DNA of 64,000 bases from Mucilaginibacter sp. cycad4 (GTDB lineage: Bacteria > Bacteroidota > Bacteroidia > Sphingobacteriales > Sphingobacteriaceae). The notes below the pieces were generated by a model that was given only the letters and a program-made list of their open reading frames with translations, did no database searches and was not told where the DNA came from. A program made the position numbers and the translations under genes. Location: contig NZ_CP139559.1 of the NCBI RefSeq assembly GCF_034263275.1, positions 4,774,001 to 4,838,000 on the forward strand, given 5' to 3'. Of the stretch, positions 8,770 through 17,562 are shown one piece after another. Each line of letters opens with the position of its first letter. The first letter of the stretch is position 1.

Positions 8770-10299
8770 ATGAACAATCTGCTAAAAAAGAACCTGAACC
8801 TTGGCAAAATTGAATTTTGGGCCGCAGCCACTATTTATACTTTTGCTGTTATTTTGCTGTTAACTAAAGTTGCCGACAGTAATTACAAAGAAATATGGAC
8901 CCCATACAGGTACATGTTCAACAACTACCATCTGCATTACTCCTACTCTAAATTTTACTTTTTTCCGCAAATATTTAGATATACGGGGTATTGTGGCGCC
9001 TTTTTACTTTGGAACTTCGTTATCGTTCCTGCCCTGGCCGAAAAAAAACGAATTGCCTGGAATATTATTTTGGCAGCAGCCCTGCTTGTTGCCCTTTGGG
9101 GGTTATTCGGTATAACCGATACATGGTTAAAGGGCTACCTTTTTTACCACAAATCTGCCGACTATGTATATAACCTCGTTTTCAAAACAAATGTATTGTA
9201 TGCTTTATGGGTAATGATGATGCTTACTTTTTACAGCATGATCAAGTATTCGGCAAATTTCCTGTTAAGTAATGTGGATAAAATACAAGCCAAATACCGT
9301 GTGCTTACCCACGATTGTATTATCGCGATTGTGATTTTCATGATCATCGCATTCATGATGGCACTTGCCGATTTCCCGGTTGATCTGATCACTACTTTTG
9401 TGATTATTGCGCCTGTAGCCATAGGCGTTTATGCCTTGTCTTTTTATAGTTTAATACCACAAACGCTGGCCAAAAATAGCGGCATTTTCAGATATCTGCT
9501 CAAAGTTGCAGGTGTAATGTTGCTGATCAGTATACCAATAGGCATTTTAACAAGCTTGATATTTGAACAATCAGAGCCGACATTTATTATCGGCGGTTTT
9601 AATTGCGGCATACAACTGCTTATCACAGCCCCTTTTGCCTGGATAGTTTACAAACGAAAAATGTCCGGCAACCAGGAAATCACCTATCTAAAAACTGCTC
9701 TTGGCCGCTCCACTGCCGATCTGGATTTTCTTCGCTCACAGATCAATCCGCACTTTCTGTTTAACGCGTTGAATACCCTTTACGGAACTGCCTTGCAGGA
9801 AAACTCCGAACGTACAGCCGAGGGGATCCAGCGCCTGGGCGATATGATGCGCTTTATGCTGCAGGAAAACATGCAGGAAAAGATCCTGCTGGTGCGCGAG
9901 ATCGATTACCTGAACAACTACATCGCCCTGCAAAAATTGCGCACCCAAACGTCGCCGGATATCAGCATCGTACTGCAAATTGAAGATCACGTAAACGCCC
10001 TGCAAATTGCCCCGATGCTATTGATCCCATTTATTGAAAACGCATTTAAACATGGCATCAGCTTACGCGAACCATCACATATCAATATCAGCCTGCAAAC
10101 CAAAGAGAGTACACTTTATTTTGATGTGCATAACAGCATCCACCCTAAAATTGCCAACGATACCGAAAAATATAACAATGGTGTAGGCCTGGAGAATGTT
10201 AAACAACGGCTGGTACTTTTATATCCAAATAAACATGAACTGGTGATTCGCGAAAGTGCCAAAGATTTTTTCATACATTTAACTATACAACTGCAATAA
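8770..10299 (+). CDS. LytS-type membrane sensor histidine kinase
   Basis: A 509-residue sensor kinase. The N-terminal 310 residues contain about seven or eight hydrophobic segments and no recognisable extracellular sensor domain. The cytoplasmic His_kinase domain starts near residue 322 with LRSQINPHFLFNALNTLY; His328 in NPHF is the phospho-acceptor of this family. The ATPase region has the N-box-like IPFIENAFKHGI and a C-terminal GVGLENVKQRL G-box. Its partner is the LytTR regulator that begins three bases after its stop, so the pair is one transcription unit. The signal sensed cannot be told from sequence. Confidence 0.9.
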   Translation: MNNLLKKNLNLGKIEFWAAATIYTFAVILLLTKVADSNYKEIWTPYRYMFNNYHLHYSYSKFYFFPQIFRYTGYCGAFLLWNFVIVPALAEKKRIAWNIILAAALLVALWGLFGITDTWLKGYLFYHKSADYVYNLVFKTNVLYALWVMMMLTFYSMIKYSANFLLSNVDKIQAKYRVLTHDCIIAIVIFMIIAFMMALADFPVDLITTFVIIAPVAIGVYALSFYSLIPQTLAKNSGIFRYLLKVAGVMLLISIPIGILTSLIFEQSEPTFIIGGFNCGIQLLITAPFAWIVYKRKMSGNQEITYLKTALGRSTADLDFLRSQINPHFLFNALNTLYGTALQENSERTAEGIQRLGDMMRFMLQENMQEKILLVREIDYLNNYIALQKLRTQTSPDISIVLQIEDHVNALQIAPMLLIPFIENAFKHGISLREPSHINISLQTKESTLYFDVHNSIHPKIANDTEKYNNGVGLENVKQRLVLLYPNKHELVIRESAKDFFIHLTIQLQ

Positions 10300-10302
10300 G
10301 TT

Positions 10303-10980
10303 TTGATTACCGCCATAGCCATTGATGACGAACCCATAGCACTTGATGTGATTCGCTCGCATGCTGCAAAGGTGCCCTTCCTTGATTTGAAGGCCGAATT
10401 TACTGATGCTTTTAAGGCGATGGATTACCTGCAACGTGAACCTGTAGACTTGCTTTTCCTGGATATTAAGATGCCCGATATTTCTGGCATCGACCTGTTA
10501 ACCTGCCTTAACAAAAAACCGCTGGTGATCTTTACTACCGCCTATACCGAGCACGCCGTTACCAGCTTCGAGCTTGATGCTGTAGACTACCTGTTGAAGC
10601 CATTCGCGCTTACCCGCTTCATGAAAGCCTGTAACAAAGCCTACGAACTTTACAACTTCAGGAACACTGCCGATGTTAAGGATTACATTTTCCTAAAAAC
10701 CGGCTATGAGCAGGTACGCGTTAATTTCGACGACATCTATCACCTGGAGGCTACCGGCAATTATGTAAATTTTATTTTGAAGGATAGCAAGGTACTCACC
10801 CGCATGACCATTACCGAGGTGGAAGCGCTGCTGCCAGCCGAAAAATTCATTCGCATTCATCGTTCGTTTATTGCTGCTGTAAGTAAAATTGATAAGATAG
10901 AACGCCACCAGGTAACTATTAACGGGTTTATGTTGCCTGTTGGCGGGGCTTATGTACAGAATTTGGGGATGATTAAATAG
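10303..10980 (+). CDS. LytTR-family response regulator
   Basis: A 225-residue response regulator with a CheY-like receiver (acidic DDE at residues 8-10, phospho-acceptor Asp54 in LFLDIKMPD, Lys in LLKPF) and a C-terminal LytTR DNA-binding domain (about residues 125-225, with FIRIHRSFIAA). The reading frame opens with TTG at 10303, giving MITAIAIDDEP; no ATG lies between the stop of the kinase and the conserved acidic pocket, so TTG is the only sensible start. The three-base gap suggests translational coupling to the kinase, which probably phosphorylates it. It is followed by a stem-loop at 11033-11068. Confidence 0.9.
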   Translation: MITAIAIDDEPIALDVIRSHAAKVPFLDLKAEFTDAFKAMDYLQREPVDLLFLDIKMPDISGIDLLTCLNKKPLVIFTTAYTEHAVTSFELDAVDYLLKPFALTRFMKACNKAYELYNFRNTADVKDYIFLKTGYEQVRVNFDDIYHLEATGNYVNFILKDSKVLTRMTITEVEALLPAEKFIRIHRSFIAAVSKIDKIERHQVTINGFMLPVGGAYVQNLGMIK

Positions 10981-11029
10981 ATTATTCAGATTGCGGCTCC
11001 CCACTCTGGCATTTTATAAAGCTATGCAA

Positions 11030-11311
11030 ACGAGGCTGTATCCTAAATTGTGATACAGCTTTTTTTTGACTTATCCGGATACTTAAGCGATATATATAGT
11101 TTGGGGTTGACTCTACTGACAAAAAGGGGGTTAACAGGGTTAACATAATTCAGGGTTAGCATTCACTTACATATCTAATAATCAGTTAATTGAGTGCATT
11201 TTCCCTGGAAAATATGTTAACCCCCTTTTGTATAAATATTATCGGCTAAATTTCAATTCATAGCTAACACAGCACCGGGGGGGGGCAATTTGATTTATGA
11301 TACAGCCTCGT
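11030..11311. repeat. MITE-like element with inverted ends ACGAGGCTGTATC
   Basis: The ends are ACGAGGCTGTATCCTAAAT (11030) and its reverse complement with one difference (ending at 11311). A second inverted pair lies inside (AAAAAGGGGGTTAACA near 11119, TGTTAACCCCCTTTT near 11214). No protein fits in it. The GAGGCTGTATC ends resemble insertion-sequence termini, so a non-autonomous transposon remnant is likely. I could not see a clear target duplication. It accounts for most of the 365-base gap after the response regulator. Confidence 0.5.
11033..11068 (+). terminator. Stem-loop and T-run after the LytTR gene
   Basis: GCTGTATC pairs with GATACAGC around an AT-rich loop and is followed by eight T residues. 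It lies about 50 bases after the response-regulator stop, and its left arm is also the end of the MITE-like element. Confidence 0.6.
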
Positions 11312-11345
11312 CTTAAATCCATCCTATAATTATTAACTTTAGCAT

Positions 11346-11723
11346 ATGCAGCAACGTGAACTTATCATTAGCAATTATGTAAAGGCCTATAACAACTTTG
11401 ATGTTGAAGGCATGATTAAAAACCTTGCCCCATCCGTTAAATTTCAAAATATATCAAATGGTGATGTAAATATGGAACTTGACGGTACAGAAGCATTCAA
11501 AGTTCAGGCCGAACAGGCAACTAAGCTTTTTGAACGCCGGGAGCAAATCATAAGGTCGTTTAAACATGCCGGCAACCAAACTGAAATAGAAATTGACTAT
11601 AATGCGATTTTAGCCGTCGATTTGCCCAATGGCTTAAAAAAGGGCGATGAACTAAACCTGAAAGGGCATTCAATTTTCACTTTTGGAGGAGATAATATTG
11701 TTGGGATAATGGATATTAGTTAA
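11346..11723 (+). CDS. SnoaL/NTF2-like family protein
   Basis: A 125-residue protein with the NTF2-like start pattern (ELIISNYVKAYNNFDVEGMIKNLAPSVKFQNI) and a matching end (GHSIFTFGGDNIVGIMDIS). This cone-shaped fold serves as a small-molecule binding or isomerase domain or a stand-alone protein of unknown role. There is no signal peptide. The ATG start follows an AT-rich leader. No partner gene suggests a substrate. Confidence 0.75.
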   Translation: MQQRELIISNYVKAYNNFDVEGMIKNLAPSVKFQNISNGDVNMELDGTEAFKVQAEQATKLFERREQIIRSFKHAGNQTEIEIDYNAILAVDLPNGLKKGDELNLKGHSIFTFGGDNIVGIMDIS

Positions 11724-11741
11724 ATTCACTTGTTCGATATA

Positions 11742-12050
11742 ATGCAAAATATAACAAACATTGTTAAAAAAGCCATAAGCAAAGATGATGTTCTTTGGAG
11801 CATATATGAGTTCTTTTACTGCCTCGAACATTTAGGCAGCAAGGGATATGAGGTATCATATTGCGAAGATGATGATGAAAAAGTAGCTTCAATATTACTG
11901 TCAAGCAAAGTCATTGGATATATATGGAGAAGATATCCATTGATTTTTATCACCACAGATCAGTCGGATGATGTACAAATAGCTTTAACGGGGCAACCCT
12001 ATATCGAGTACGTTATGATTACAGATTGGATACCGAGGAACTCGTTTTAG
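11742..12050 (+). CDS. Small hypothetical protein, possibly frameshifted near its end
   Basis: About 102 residues from the ATG at 11742 (an in-frame TTG lies at 11730). The protein starts MQNITNIVKKAISKDDVLWSIYEFFYCLEHLG and is acidic in the middle (CEDDDEKVA); no family is recognised. The frame stops at 12050, but another frame is open from 11972 to 12139 and reads RVRYDYRLDTEELVLDEDPE onward, ending SGFSATGFWFYHVI. Its composition looks protein-like. The longer product may be the ancestral form, joined by a frameshift near 11980-12020. Confidence 0.4.
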   Translation: MQNITNIVKKAISKDDVLWSIYEFFYCLEHLGSKGYEVSYCEDDDEKVASILLSSKVIGYIWRRYPLIFITTDQSDDVQIALTGQPYIEYVMITDWIPRNSF

Positions 12051-12179
12051 ACGAAGACCCGGAAGTAAATAGTGTTGTATCTTATATTATAAGCAAAAGT
12101 GGTTTTTCAGCTACGGGTTTTTGGTTCTATCATGTAATTTAAGAGACTGTTAAGCATTTTTGTATTGTCGCCAACAAAT

Positions 12180-12608
12180 TTACTCCACCACCAGCTTCTT
12201 CAACGTAATCCCAACCGTCGTTGTTTTCCTTTTCACCGCTGCCCCGTAGCTGAATGCTATCTTATACATCTTTTTTGATTTGATCCAGTTGACGAATTTA
12301 GGGTCGCAGACCGGGTTCAGTTTGTAAACGTATTGTTGGGGTTGAGGTTTAACTTCAGATACCGCTATGTAAATAGAACCGGGTGTTTTACAATCAGCCG
12401 GGGCATCAACATCACCCTGCTGATCCGCCACGAGGTATACCGCTATGTTAAGCGTTTTATGATCGGTATACACATAACGCTTTTGCAGGTTATTTAAAAC
12501 ATAAGTAAGATCCTGATTGGATACACTTTTGTATTTAATGGATTGTGCATTAACATCAAAGCAGGCACCCGCAACGAGCAACGCTGCTAACAGTATTTTT
12601 TTCAACAT
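12180..12608 (-). CDS. Secreted hypothetical protein
   Basis: The protein is 142 residues from the ATG at 12608, chosen over an upstream in-frame start because MLKKILLAALLVAGACFDVNAQ is then a clean signal peptide ending in AQ. The mature part has two cysteines (DAPADCKTPG and NPVCDPKF), an SVSNQDLTYVLNNLQKRYVYTDHK stretch and a basic C-terminus. I do not recognise a family. It sits downstream of an esterase gene on the same strand with a 107-base gap, so co-transcription is possible. Confidence 0.6.
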   Translation of the reverse strand: MLKKILLAALLVAGACFDVNAQSIKYKSVSNQDLTYVLNNLQKRYVYTDHKTLNIAVYLVADQQGDVDAPADCKTPGSIYIAVSEVKPQPQQYVYKLNPVCDPKFVNWIKSKKMYKIAFSYGAAVKRKTTTVGITLKKLVVE

Positions 12609-12715
12609 AAAATCATCATTAAGGTCGAACTTTGTGCTTTTCAAAAAAGACTGTTTACCTCAACAATAAAATCAGCTTACTGTTTTTACAGCAGAAGAAA
12701 ATTAGTTATTCTCAA

Positions 12716-13630
12716 TTACTTTCCGCCTAAAAAACCATTCTCTTCAAGCCATGATGCGGCCCATTCAAACCATTTGCCTTTATTTTTAGAATTATTCATC
12801 CCAAAACCATGGCCGCCCTCCTGAAAAAGGTGCATCTCTGCCTTCACTTTATTTTTTAACAGCGCATCATAAAACAAAAGGCTGTTTTGCACCGGCACTA
12901 CGGTGTCATCCTCAGCATGAACTAAAAATGCAGGTGGGGTATTGGCTGTTATTTGTTTCTCATTTGAATAAAGATCAAGTTGTGCGGCTGAAGGGTTTTT
13001 ACCTACCAGGTTTTCCCTTGAGCCAACATGAGCATACTCGCCAAAAGAAATTACAGGATAGATCAGCATCATAAAATCGGGGCGTACGCTGATATTTTCT
13101 TTAACGTCAATAACCGGTTTATCAAAATGTGTTCCTTCGGTTGAAGCCAGGTGCCCACCGGCCGAGAAACCGATAATACCTATTTTGGACGGATTGATAT
13201 TCCATTCCGCAGCGTTTTTGCGTACCGTATATATAGCCATTTGAGCATCCTGTAACGGGCCGATGGACTTATCGGCCATGATATCATCACTTGGTAAACG
13301 GTACTTTAAAACAAAAGCGGTTACACCAATATTGGCAAACGCCTGGGCTACGGCCTTGCCTTCATGATCCGAAGCCAATCCGGAATACCCTCCGCCGGGA
13401 CAAACAACAATTGCCGCGCCGTTAGCTTTACCTTTTTCGGGCAGGTATGGCGTTAATGTTGGCTCCGTCACCATTGAGATCCAGCTTCTGTTATCAGTTT
13501 TTTCAACATAGGCTGCCGGAGCTTTTTTTGAGTTAGGAACACCATTAGGATAAAGCGGCATTGGCTTTTCCTGGGCATAGCAGGCAAATGTTATAGTGGT
13601 CAATACAAAGGCAGATAAAATGGTTTTCAT
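12716..13630 (-). CDS. Secreted alpha/beta hydrolase, acetyl-xylan esterase-like
   Basis: The protein is 304 residues from the ATG at 13630, which gives signal peptide MKTILSAFVLTTITFACYAQ; a longer in-frame start at 13660 would bury it. The fold is alpha/beta hydrolase of the BD-FAE/Aes type: oxyanion-region motif CPGGGYSGLASDHEG, nucleophile elbow GFSAGGH, an acid in HAEDDTVVP and a catalytic-type His in EGGHGFG. These proteins deacylate carbohydrate esters in the periplasm. A paralogue with the same layout is at 53811-54692. Substrate specificity is not visible. Confidence 0.85.
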   Translation of the reverse strand: MKTILSAFVLTTITFACYAQEKPMPLYPNGVPNSKKAPAAYVEKTDNRSWISMVTEPTLTPYLPEKGKANGAAIVVCPGGGYSGLASDHEGKAVAQAFANIGVTAFVLKYRLPSDDIMADKSIGPLQDAQMAIYTVRKNAAEWNINPSKIGIIGFSAGGHLASTEGTHFDKPVIDVKENISVRPDFMMLIYPVISFGEYAHVGSRENLVGKNPSAAQLDLYSNEKQITANTPPAFLVHAEDDTVVPVQNSLLFYDALLKNKVKAEMHLFQEGGHGFGMNNSKNKGKWFEWAASWLEENGFLGGK

Positions 13631-13686
13631 ATTTTTAAAAGACAAATTGGATGTGTCCAAAATACAATTAATCCCCCAAAAACAAA

Positions 13687-13720
13687 AAACGGAGTATCAT
13701 TTAAGATAACTCCGGTTTTT
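13687..13720 (-). terminator. Intrinsic terminator downstream of prfB
   Basis: On the minus strand CGGAGTTATC and GATACTCCG pair and are followed by TTTTTTGTTTTT. On the plus strand the same stem is also followed by a T-run, so it could work in both directions. Confidence 0.6.
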
Positions 13721-13729
13721 ATATCATAC

Positions 13730-13826
13730 CGTCATCCTGAACTTGTTTCAGGATCCCCCTTGCATAGTCTGCGCCATACTGCCGGGATAGCGTCCGTGTG
13801 GGATGCCGAAATAAATTCGGCATGAC
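13730..13826. repeat. Interspersed hairpin repeat (GTCATCCTGAACTTGTTTCAGGATC type)
   Basis: GTCATCCTGAACTTG with its continuation on the left pairs with GAAATAAATTCGGCATGAC on the right around about 40 bases. This matches a widespread intergenic repeat word of Bacteroidota as I recall it. A partial copy (GTCATCCTAAACCTGTTG) is at about 51273. It lies between prfB and the esterase gene. Confidence 0.6.
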
Positions 13827-13843
13827 CTTAATATTTTATTTCT

Positions 13844-14936
13844 TTACGTCTTTGGCCCGCCAAATTCCATCAGGTAAGCTTTCAGGAAATCATCCAAATC
13901 ACCGTCGAGCACTGCTGCGGCGTTTGAAGTTTCATGATCGGTACGCAGGTCTTTTACCAGTTTATATGGGTGTAAAACATAGTTACGGATCTGTGAGCCC
14001 CACTCTATCTTCTTTTTATTACCCTCGATTGCATTGGTTAGTTCCATACGTTTGCGCATCTCAATTTCGTACAACTGCGATTTCAGCAAGCGGATAGCAT
14101 TATCTTTATTCTGTAATTGTGACCGCGATTCCTGGTTTTTAATGATGATACCCGATGGCTTGTGGTATAAACGTACGGCAGTTTCTACCTTATTCACGTT
14201 TTGACCACCGGCACCGCCTGAGCGAAAGGTTTCAAATTCAATATCGGCAGGGTTTACCTCAATTTCAATAGTATCGTCAACCAAGGGGTAAACATATACA
14301 GAGGCGAACGAAGTATGACGCTTGGCATTAGCATCAAAAGGAGATACGCGCACCAAACGGTGTACGCCATTTTCACCCTTTAAATAGCCGTAGGCAAATT
14401 CACCTTCCAACTGTAACGTAACAGTTTTTACGCCGGCTACGTCACCTTCCTGATAATCCTGCTCGGTTACTTTATAGCCGTTCTTTTCGCCCCACATAAT
14501 GTACATACGCATGAGCATACCGGCCCAGTCGCAGCTTTCGGTACCACCGGCACCAGCCGTAATCTGGAGTACGGCATTCAGCTGATCTTCTTCGGCCGAG
14601 AGCATGTTTTTAAACTCAAGCTCTTCAACTGCTTTTATAGCTGCATTATATTGTTCCTGCATTTCGGCCTCGGTAGCATCACCGCCCTGGTAAAATTCAA
14701 AAAGCACACCGGTGTCCTCAACAGCAGCAACCACTTTTTGAAAGGCATCTGTCCATACTTTTTTCACTTTGATGGATGCCAGTACCTTTTCGGCTTCTTT
14801 AGGGTGATCCCAAAAATGCGGACCAATGGTTATTTCCTGTTCTGCCTGCAATAATTCCAGCTTCTTATCAATGTCAAAGATGCCTCCTCAGGGAAGTTAC
14901 TCTATCCCTTAAATCCTGAACTTGTTCTTTAGTCAT
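13844..14936 (-). CDS. prfB: Peptide chain release factor 2, made by programmed +1 frameshift
   Basis: Release factor 2 reads UGA and UAA stops and triggers peptidyl-tRNA hydrolysis on the ribosome. The main frame (14851 downward) has SGGAGGQNVNKVETAV with the catalytic GGQ, and the stop-recognition tripeptide SPF in RLVRVSPFDANAKRH, which marks RF2 rather than RF1. The true start is the ATG at 14936: 20 codons lead to CTT TGA C at 14879-14873, preceded by AGGAGG, the classic autoregulatory +1 shift site. The shifted product is about 363 residues, the normal RF2 length. Low RF2 lets the ribosome pause at UGA and shift, raising synthesis. Confidence 0.95.
14873..14888 (-). promoter_or_regulatory. 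RF2 recoding signal: internal AGGAGG, CTT-TGA-C slip site
   Basis: The minus strand reads AGGAGGCATCTTTGAC. The internal Shine-Dalgarno-like AGGAGG stands three bases before CTT, and the in-frame TGA is followed by C, the weakest termination context. Skipping one T continues as GAC ATT GAT in the frame of the release factor body. This is the same architecture as in E. coli prfB. Confidence 0.93.
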
Positions 14937-14975
14937 GCGGCAAATATATATAATTTGAAAAATTGCCATAAATAA

Positions 14976-15010
14976 AAAGGCCTGCAAATTGTTTAACAAT
15001 CGGCAGGCCC
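14976..15010 (-). terminator. Intrinsic terminator after the 15037-15474 gene
   Basis: The minus strand has GGCCTGCC and GCAGGCC arms around an AT-rich loop (itself TTGTTAAACAA, a small inner stem) followed by TTTTTATTT. It lies about 30 bases after the stop of the minus-strand gene and upstream of prfB. Confidence 0.75.
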
Positions 15011-15036
15011 GTTCATTAGGCAGATGTAATAGTATG

Positions 15037-15474
15037 TTAGGCAACCATCAGGTCGTTCACAAGCGGGTTCAGATCGGTACGGTTACCGTTCAGTTTAGTT
15101 AACATGGTGCCCAAAGCAAATTCCTTGGCTTCACCGCTTTTTGTTTCCTTAATCAACTCATTCATTACAGTTGGGATCAAGGCCTTTGCAGCTTCTAAAG
15201 CATGCGCCGGATCGATACTGTAAAAAGTGTTAAGCTTATTGGCAAAGCGGTTTGTTATGCTCGATACTAATGAATTGTTGTAACTACCCGAAAACTGGAA
15301 GTACTTTATAAGTTCCTTCACCTTGCCGCTTTCAAGCTGGCCTTTTAATACTTCAATGATTGAACTTGAAGCTTCATTGATCACCGCCTCATGATATTTA
15401 GCAGGGATCACCGGGTTGTTGATAACGGCCGTCCCGGCGTTATCCTTTACAAGCAAAAACAGTTTTTCGAACAT
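15037..15474 (-). CDS. Hypothetical protein, helical, DUF937-like length and style
   Basis: The protein is 145 residues from the ATG at 15474; an upstream in-frame ATG at 15525 would add a poor basic leader. The sequence MFEKLFLLVKDNAGTAVINNPVIPAKYHEAVINEASSSI is mostly amphipathic helix with no signal peptide. It vaguely resembles DUF937-type proteins that begin with a Leu/Phe-rich helix, but I cannot confirm it. It is a monocistronic gene divergent from pgi and ended by its own terminator. The role is unknown. Confidence 0.6.
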   Translation of the reverse strand: MFEKLFLLVKDNAGTAVINNPVIPAKYHEAVINEASSSIIEVLKGQLESGKVKELIKYFQFSGSYNNSLVSSITNRFANKLNTFYSIDPAHALEAAKALIPTVMNELIKETKSGEAKEFALGTMLTKLNGNRTDLNPLVNDLMVA

Positions 15475-15701
15475 AGTAATACGTGCTTTTAAAGTAAATT
15501 TACAAATTGATGATAAATACCTCATTTGATTACCACCGACACAAATATATTAAATAAAAATTTTAAACTTCAAAATATATTTGTAATTCTTTTGTAATTC
15601 TCATAATTTTCAAGTGTAAAATAAACACTATGCTCGCAGTGTTTAAACAACACTAAGACAGGCTAATAATTTATTTAATGACTATCTAACAATTAACTTT
15701 T

Positions 15702-15709
15702 TACTTTTG
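15702..15709 (+). promoter_or_regulatory. -7 box of pgi
   Basis: TACTTTTG matches TAnnTTTG exactly, 18 bases before the ATG at 15728, implying a very short leader. It overlaps the upstream in-frame TTG at 15707, which argues against that codon as the start. Confidence 0.55.
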
Positions 15710-15727
15710 TTGAAAAACAACACAATT

Positions 15728-17374
15728 ATGCTGCCAACTACTGATTTTACAACAACCCAGGCTTACAAATATCTTACAGATCATTACATTGATATTGTAT
15801 CAAAAAACCTGAAGGAAATGTTTGATGCTGACGACCAGCGCTTTAATAAATTCTCGATCCAGTTTGAGGATATCCTGCTTGATTATTCAAAGAACCGTAT
15901 CGATGACGAAACCATCGCCTTATTGATCCAACTGGCCAAAGAATGTTCACTAAAAGAGGCTATAGACGCCATGTATTCAGGCGAAAAAATTAACGTTACG
16001 GAAGGCCGGCCGGTATTACACATTGCATTGCGTAACCGCAGCAACACCCCTATTTATGTTGATGGTAAAGATGTTATGCCTGATGTAAATAAAGTGCTTG
16101 AGCAGATGAAATCGTTCAGCGAAGCTATTATCTCAGGCGAGTGGAAAGGTTATACCGGTAAAGCTATTACTGATGTGGTGAATATTGGTATCGGCGGCTC
16201 AGACCTTGGCCCGGTAATGGTTACCGAAGCATTAAAAGCATACAAAAATCATTTGAACCTCCACTTTGTAAGTAACGTGGATGGCACACATATAGTTGAA
16301 ACCCTGAAAGCGGTTGATCCTGAGACCACCCTGTTCCTGGTAGCTTCAAAAACTTTCACCACCCAGGAAACTATGGGCAACGCCCACAGCGCACGCGACT
16401 GGTTCCTGGCCAGCGGTGCTACTGAGGCCGATGTTGCTAAACATTTCGCGGCACTTTCAACCAATGCGGCAGCCGTTGAAAAATTTGGTATCGATACCAA
16501 AAACATGTTTGAGTTTTGGGATTGGGTTGGCGGCCGTTACTCTTTATGGAGCGCTATCGGTTTATCAATTGCCCTGAGCATTGGCTTTGAAAACTTTGCC
16601 GATCTGCTTGCCGGCGCCCACGCTACCGACAATCATTTCAAATCTGCCGAGTTTGATCAAAACATTCCGGTTATTATGGGTTTGATCGGCATTTGGTATA
16701 ACAACTTCTTTGAGGCCGAAACTAATGTTATTTTGCCTTATGATCAATACCTGCACCGCTTCTCTGCCTATTTCCAGCAAGGCGATATGGAAAGTAATGG
16801 TAAACATGTCGACCGTAATGGTGAAGATGTTGACTACTCAACCGGTCCGATCATTTGGGGCGAGCCGGGCACAAACGGCCAGCATGCCTTTTATCAATTG
16901 ATTCACCAGGGCACCAAACTGATCCCGGCCGATTTCATTGCCCCGGCACAATCACACAATCCGCTGGGTGAACACCACAACATGCTGCTTTCAAACTTCT
17001 TTGCTCAAACCGAAGCTTTAATGAACGGCAAAACCGAAGAAGTAGTTATTGAAGAGTTGAAAGCAGCCGGAAAATCGGACGAAGAGATTGCTAAAATCGC
17101 TCCTTTTAAAGTGTTTGAAGGCAACCGCCCAACAAACTCATTCCTGATTAAAAAGATTACCCCGTATACTTTAGGTGCGCTGATAGCCGCATATGAGCAC
17201 AAGATTTTTACCCAGGGTATCATCTGGAATATCTACAGTTTTGATCAATGGGGTGTTGAGCTTGGCAAACAGCTTGCCGGCAAAATCCTTCCTGAACTAA
17301 AAGACAATGCAGAGATCAGCAGCCATGATTCATCAACTAATGGCTTGATCAATCAGTATAAAGCGTGGAGGTAA
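15728..17374 (+). CDS. pgi: Glucose-6-phosphate isomerase
   Basis: Interconverts glucose-6-phosphate and fructose-6-phosphate in glycolysis and gluconeogenesis. It is 548 residues from the ATG at 15728, the usual length of the long bacterial/eukaryotic type. Visible motifs are the sugar-phosphate-binding IGIGGSDLGPVMV, VASKTFTTQET, the PGI signature region GEPGTNGQHAFYQLIHQGTKLIP, and the C-terminal GLINQYKAWR. The catalytic His and Lys positions (the His in SHDSSTNGLI region and the Lys in the final NQYK) appear conserved. It is monocistronic with a strong terminator after it. Confidence 0.97.
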   Translation: MLPTTDFTTTQAYKYLTDHYIDIVSKNLKEMFDADDQRFNKFSIQFEDILLDYSKNRIDDETIALLIQLAKECSLKEAIDAMYSGEKINVTEGRPVLHIALRNRSNTPIYVDGKDVMPDVNKVLEQMKSFSEAIISGEWKGYTGKAITDVVNIGIGGSDLGPVMVTEALKAYKNHLNLHFVSNVDGTHIVETLKAVDPETTLFLVASKTFTTQETMGNAHSARDWFLASGATEADVAKHFAALSTNAAAVEKFGIDTKNMFEFWDWVGGRYSLWSAIGLSIALSIGFENFADLLAGAHATDNHFKSAEFDQNIPVIMGLIGIWYNNFFEAETNVILPYDQYLHRFSAYFQQGDMESNGKHVDRNGEDVDYSTGPIIWGEPGTNGQHAFYQLIHQGTKLIPADFIAPAQSHNPLGEHHNMLLSNFFAQTEALMNGKTEEVVIEELKAAGKSDEEIAKIAPFKVFEGNRPTNSFLIKKITPYTLGALIAAYEHKIFTQGIIWNIYSFDQWGVELGKQLAGKILPELKDNAEISSHDSSTNGLINQYKAWR

Positions 17375-17413
17375 TAGCCCCCCGGCCCCCTAAAGGGGGA
17401 GTTTTATATTAAA

Positions 17414-17452
17414 AACAACAAACGCCCGGAAAACCCGGGCGTTTGTTGTTTA
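17414..17452. terminator. 16-bp perfect stem terminator after pgi
   Basis: AACAACAAACGCCCGG at 17414-17429 pairs perfectly with 17435-17450 around a five-base loop. The arms themselves end in T-rich sequence, so it can serve both strands, stopping pgi and the minus-strand DUF805 gene. Confidence 0.8.
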
Positions 17453-17460
17453 AGTCACTG

Positions 17461-17510
17461 CCGCGGGCTTGCAGCCCGCGGGTAAATACAACTTCAGCTT
17501 TCAGTTGATG
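17461..17510. repeat. CCGCGGGCT palindrome repeat, copy A
   Basis: CCGCGGGCTTGCAGCCCGCG continues to 17481 as a near-perfect palindrome, followed 11 bases later by TTCAGCTTTCAGTTGATG. The same two-part unit recurs at 18090 and 27265, each time between genes. Confidence 0.65.
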
Positions 17511-17562
17511 ACTACAGCCAAACGCTTCCTATATATGATTGTCAGGAAGTTATGCTGAAACA

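Noticed and set aside
15707..15728. Upstream TTG start for pgi
   Set aside because: It overlaps the TACTTTTG promoter box; the ATG at 15728 gives the normal protein length.
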